Part shown: positions 61,840 to 64,000 of the stretch, one piece after another
Position numbering within the stretch: position 1 is the first letter of the stretch
Layout of the letters: each line of letters begins with the position of its first letter
Source: Moringa oleifera
Taxonomy: Eukaryota > Streptophyta > Magnoliopsida > Brassicales > Moringaceae
Length of the DNA: 64,000 bases
Assembly (NCBI GenBank): GCA_021397835.1
Contig: JAJFZO010000566.1
Location: 124,001-188,000 of the forward strand
Direction: 5' to 3'
Notes under the pieces: model-generated
What the model saw: the letters and a program-made list of their open reading frames with translations, nothing else
Database searches by the model: none
What the model was told of the DNA's origin: nothing
Program-made: the position numbers and the translations under genes

Positions 61840-63108
61840 CTACTGGCGTTCTATCTGAATAGTCACATGAGTGATGTTATATTCTCTCTTAATGTAATCT
61901 ATGACCTTGTCTAACACCAGGTCAGCATCAGCTTCAGGCTTGATTCTAACATGACAAGCCAATAGGATTTTCCCAACAGTTATGGCCCAAATGTGTAATT
62001 CATGGATGGCAACAACCTCATCCATCTCACAAAGACCCTTCTCAAGCCTTGCAGCATCAATCTCTCGAGGAGTGCTCTCCATTAGAACCTCTAAAATGCT
62101 CCTTAACATCCTGATTGTTGTGCCAAGAACAACAACAGAGAATACAAGGGTGCATATCAAATCAATGATTTTCCACTCAGGCCTGTACCATATAATTGCC
62201 CCACCAATCATCACCCCAACACTCTGAATAGAATCCCCAAGCACATGAAGATAAGCCCCCTGTACATTGATATTCCGTTGCTTTTTCTGCTTCTCTCCAC
62301 TCTTTGAAATATTTTCACCTTCCGAACATGTCCTAAGCAGAGGCTCAGTAGAATCTCCATCAGTATGATTTTTGTCTCCATTTTTTAAACTGACCCCATA
62401 ATGATGATGATGTGTTGTAACAGTTATTCCATGGTTATGCATGTCAATGTGATCCTCATGGCTATGCTCATGATCAGTGTCGCCGTGCCCATAACCATGA
62501 CTGTGGCCATGACCATGTCCATGTCCGTGACCGTGACCGTGACCGTGATCGTGATCGTGATCGTGTCCCAACAAGAGGGCCATGGCAATGTTAACCACTA
62601 AGCCAAATGCAGAAACAGCAAACATAAGAAATCCCTGAACTTCACCAGAATCATTGATAAGTCTTGCAATGGCTTCGTAAACAAGGATCCCAGCAAGAAG
62701 CCATATCATCTGGATGGAAACAAGGGCACCGAGAATCTCAATTCTGAAGAAACCATAAGACTGACGTGGAGTTGCCTCCCATCCTGATGCCCAGAGAGAG
62801 AACAAGGAGATAGCAAAGGCAGCAACATCAGACAATAGATGAGCTGCATCTGTTAAAATGGCAAGGCTGTTGGCTTTAATCCCTCCAGCAACTTCTACGC
62901 TCATGAAGATGACACAGAGCACAACTGCCATCAAAAGTTTTCTCATTGATGCTGATCGTTCCTTTGCATCTTTAGAACTGGTTTTAGCATCTGAAAAGCC
63001 ACATGGGGCTCCGCCACAGACCTTACTTCCAGCCAAGCTTGTCTCGGCAGCCACCACATCTCCACGTATTTCAATTATCTGTCCATGTTCCAAACTATGC
63101 ACTTCCAT
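61840..63108 (-). CDS. MTP1: Metal tolerance protein 1, CDF-type vacuolar zinc transporter
   Basis: A single coding exon for 422 residues, counted from the ATG at 63108 ([14 protein letters not shown]). Cation diffusion facilitator with six membrane helices; plant MTP1 moves zinc into the vacuole in exchange for protons. Evidence: the N-terminal Cys-bearing [20 protein letters not shown], the CDF signature [20 protein letters not shown] with metal ligands H90 and D94 in helix 2, [12 protein letters not shown] with H288 and D292 in helix 5, a His/Gly/Asp-rich cytosolic loop at residues 182-236, and a C-terminal CDF domain ending [10 protein letters not shown]. The frame is open nine codons further upstream, but a CTTCAG acceptor abuts this ATG on the coding strand and the protein then begins as other plant MTP1s do, so I infer a 5' UTR intron. 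The length is normal for plant MTP1. Confidence 0.94.
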   Translation of the reverse strand: MEVHSLEHGQIIEIRGDVVAAETSLAGSKVCGGAPCGFSDAKTSSKDAKERSASMRKLLMAVVLCVIFMSVEVAGGIKANSLAILTDAAHLLSDVAAFAISLFSLWASGWEATPRQSYGFFRIEILGALVSIQMIWLLAGILVYEAIARLINDSGEVQGFLMFAVSAFGLVVNIAMALLLGHDHDHDHGHGHGHGHGHGHGHSHGYGHGDTDHEHSHEDHIDMHNHGITVTTHHHHYGVSLKNGDKNHTDGDSTEPLLRTCSEGENISKSGEKQKKQRNINVQGAYLHVLGDSIQSVGVMIGGAIIWYRPEWKIIDLICTLVFSVVVLGTTIRMLRSILEVLMESTPREIDAARLEKGLCEMDEVVAIHELHIWAITVGKILLACHVRIKPEADADLVLDKVIDYIKREYNITHVTIQIERQ

Positions 63109-64000
63109 CTGAAGATCAACACCATTAACAAACATAGAATGGAATGATTTAAGTTATCCAGAAATCCAAAATTAAAATACAGAATGGTTAATGTAAATCA
63201 AGAAACATGCAAAATAATTCGTGCAAATGCAGGCAGATTTCCATGTCCTCCATCCACAATAATTTAAAAATATGCAGATATCATGCATCAAACTTAAAAA
63301 TGGCTGAGAACTTTGGGTTCAAGTTTCCCCCAACTAAAAAATATTAAAGTTGGGGATTAGAAGAGGCCTAGAGAGCAGAAGTATCAATGAATATCCTTGG
63401 AGGATTAGAGGAAAGCCTGGAAAGTAGATTCAATAAAAAATTATCCCAGCAAGAAAGGAGAAGAGAACTGGAAGCAATTCTATTAATCATTTCAGATCTA
63501 GTCTCAAAATCATCACTTGCTGCCCATCATCACATGGTGGACATACTTCATCTCAACCCCAGAAATCATTCACTCTTGTGACAGAAGTAGTCTATAATGG
63601 TGTAGAAAACTTAGTAATATTAAGATGATAAACAGCAAGTGAAAAATAACAAAAAAGGAGAGAAGAAGAAAGAACAAGATTGCAGGAAAATATTGAATAC
63701 AGGACATAAAACTTAACGAATGACTCTACTGTCTTCAGAACACAACACAACCCTGAACTTAGCATAAGATGATAACTTGGACAGTAGGCAACTAAACCAC
63801 CAATACACAACTGAGTCTTTCTTAAGAGCAAATGCTAACTGAGCATAAGGAACATTGCAAATCCACAAATTCAAGCATAAAAGGTAAGAGCTACATTCAA
63901 TCTTCAACTACAACTTGTACAGCTTTTCCATCCTTGCAGAACAAAGATATGTTTCATTTATATTTAATTCCTAGAAGTTGTAGCTAGCTGATATTTAAAA
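63109..64000 (-). promoter_or_regulatory. 5' UTR intron and upstream region of MTP1
   Basis: From the inferred splice acceptor at 63109 the sequence is AT-rich and non-coding, fitting a leader intron. Where the first exon and promoter lie, within the window or beyond, cannot be told. Confidence 0.4.

Noticed and set aside
63108..63135. Nine extra N-terminal codons for MTP1 (start at 63135)
   Set aside because: The sequence directly before the inner ATG is a good splice acceptor, and known MTP1 proteins start at the inner Met, so the extra codons are probably intron.

Overview
This is nuclear DNA from a flowering plant. The genes have many introns with GT..AG borders and AT-rich intergenic DNA, there are degenerate plant LTR retrotransposons, and every recognisable gene belongs to a plant family (AP2/ERF, WAT1, NAC, HIPP, NGATHA, DMR6-like, MTP1). 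A woody eudicot is my guess, but the sequence does not prove the species. No bacterial, viral or organellar block is visible.

Layout. 1-2.9 kb: decayed Ty3/gypsy (chromovirus-type) pol remnant. 4.7-5.8 kb: intronless ERF transcription factor. 7.7-10.3 kb: six-exon WAT1/EamA transporter. 11.7-12.1 kb (-): conserved uncharacterised protein. 13.4-15.5 kb: RING-CH membrane E3 ligase, followed by a 778-bp terminal-inverted-repeat element. 17.9-21.5 kb: membrane-tethered NAC factor. 22.8-23.0 kb: a 57-codon gene that is easy to miss. 25.7-27.2 kb: HIPP-type heavy-metal-associated isoprenylated protein. 28.1-36.2 kb: a dead Ty1/copia element with both LTRs and target duplication, carrying a nested 2.8-kb CACTA element. 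37.2-40.5 kb: large uncharacterised plant protein. 40.5-48.0 kb: gene-poor. 48.0-49.3 kb (-): NGATHA-like B3 factor. 49.3-55.3 kb: gene-poor. 55.3-56.9 kb: TIM13. 58.0-59.4 kb: DMR6-like 2-oxoglutarate oxygenase. 59.8-61.1 kb: COMT-like methyltransferase pseudogene. 61.8-63.1 kb (-): MTP1-type vacuolar zinc transporter.

Exon models were built by hand from splice consensus, reading-frame continuity and family similarity recalled from memory. For every multi-exon gene the summed exon lengths divide by three and the frame closes. No RNA evidence or database search was available. The genes are ordinary euchromatic neighbours, not a pathway cluster. The only possible link is a DMR6-like (salicylate-type) oxygenase beside a phenylpropanoid-type methyltransferase relic.

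I found no convincing undescribed system. The best leads are the 57-aa protein, an exact 81-bp copy of RNase H sequence placed right after the reverse-transcriptase active site in an otherwise old copia element, the exon duplication in the NAC gene, a possible lost ATG in the RING-CH gene, and the large gene-free flanks of the NGATHA-like gene.
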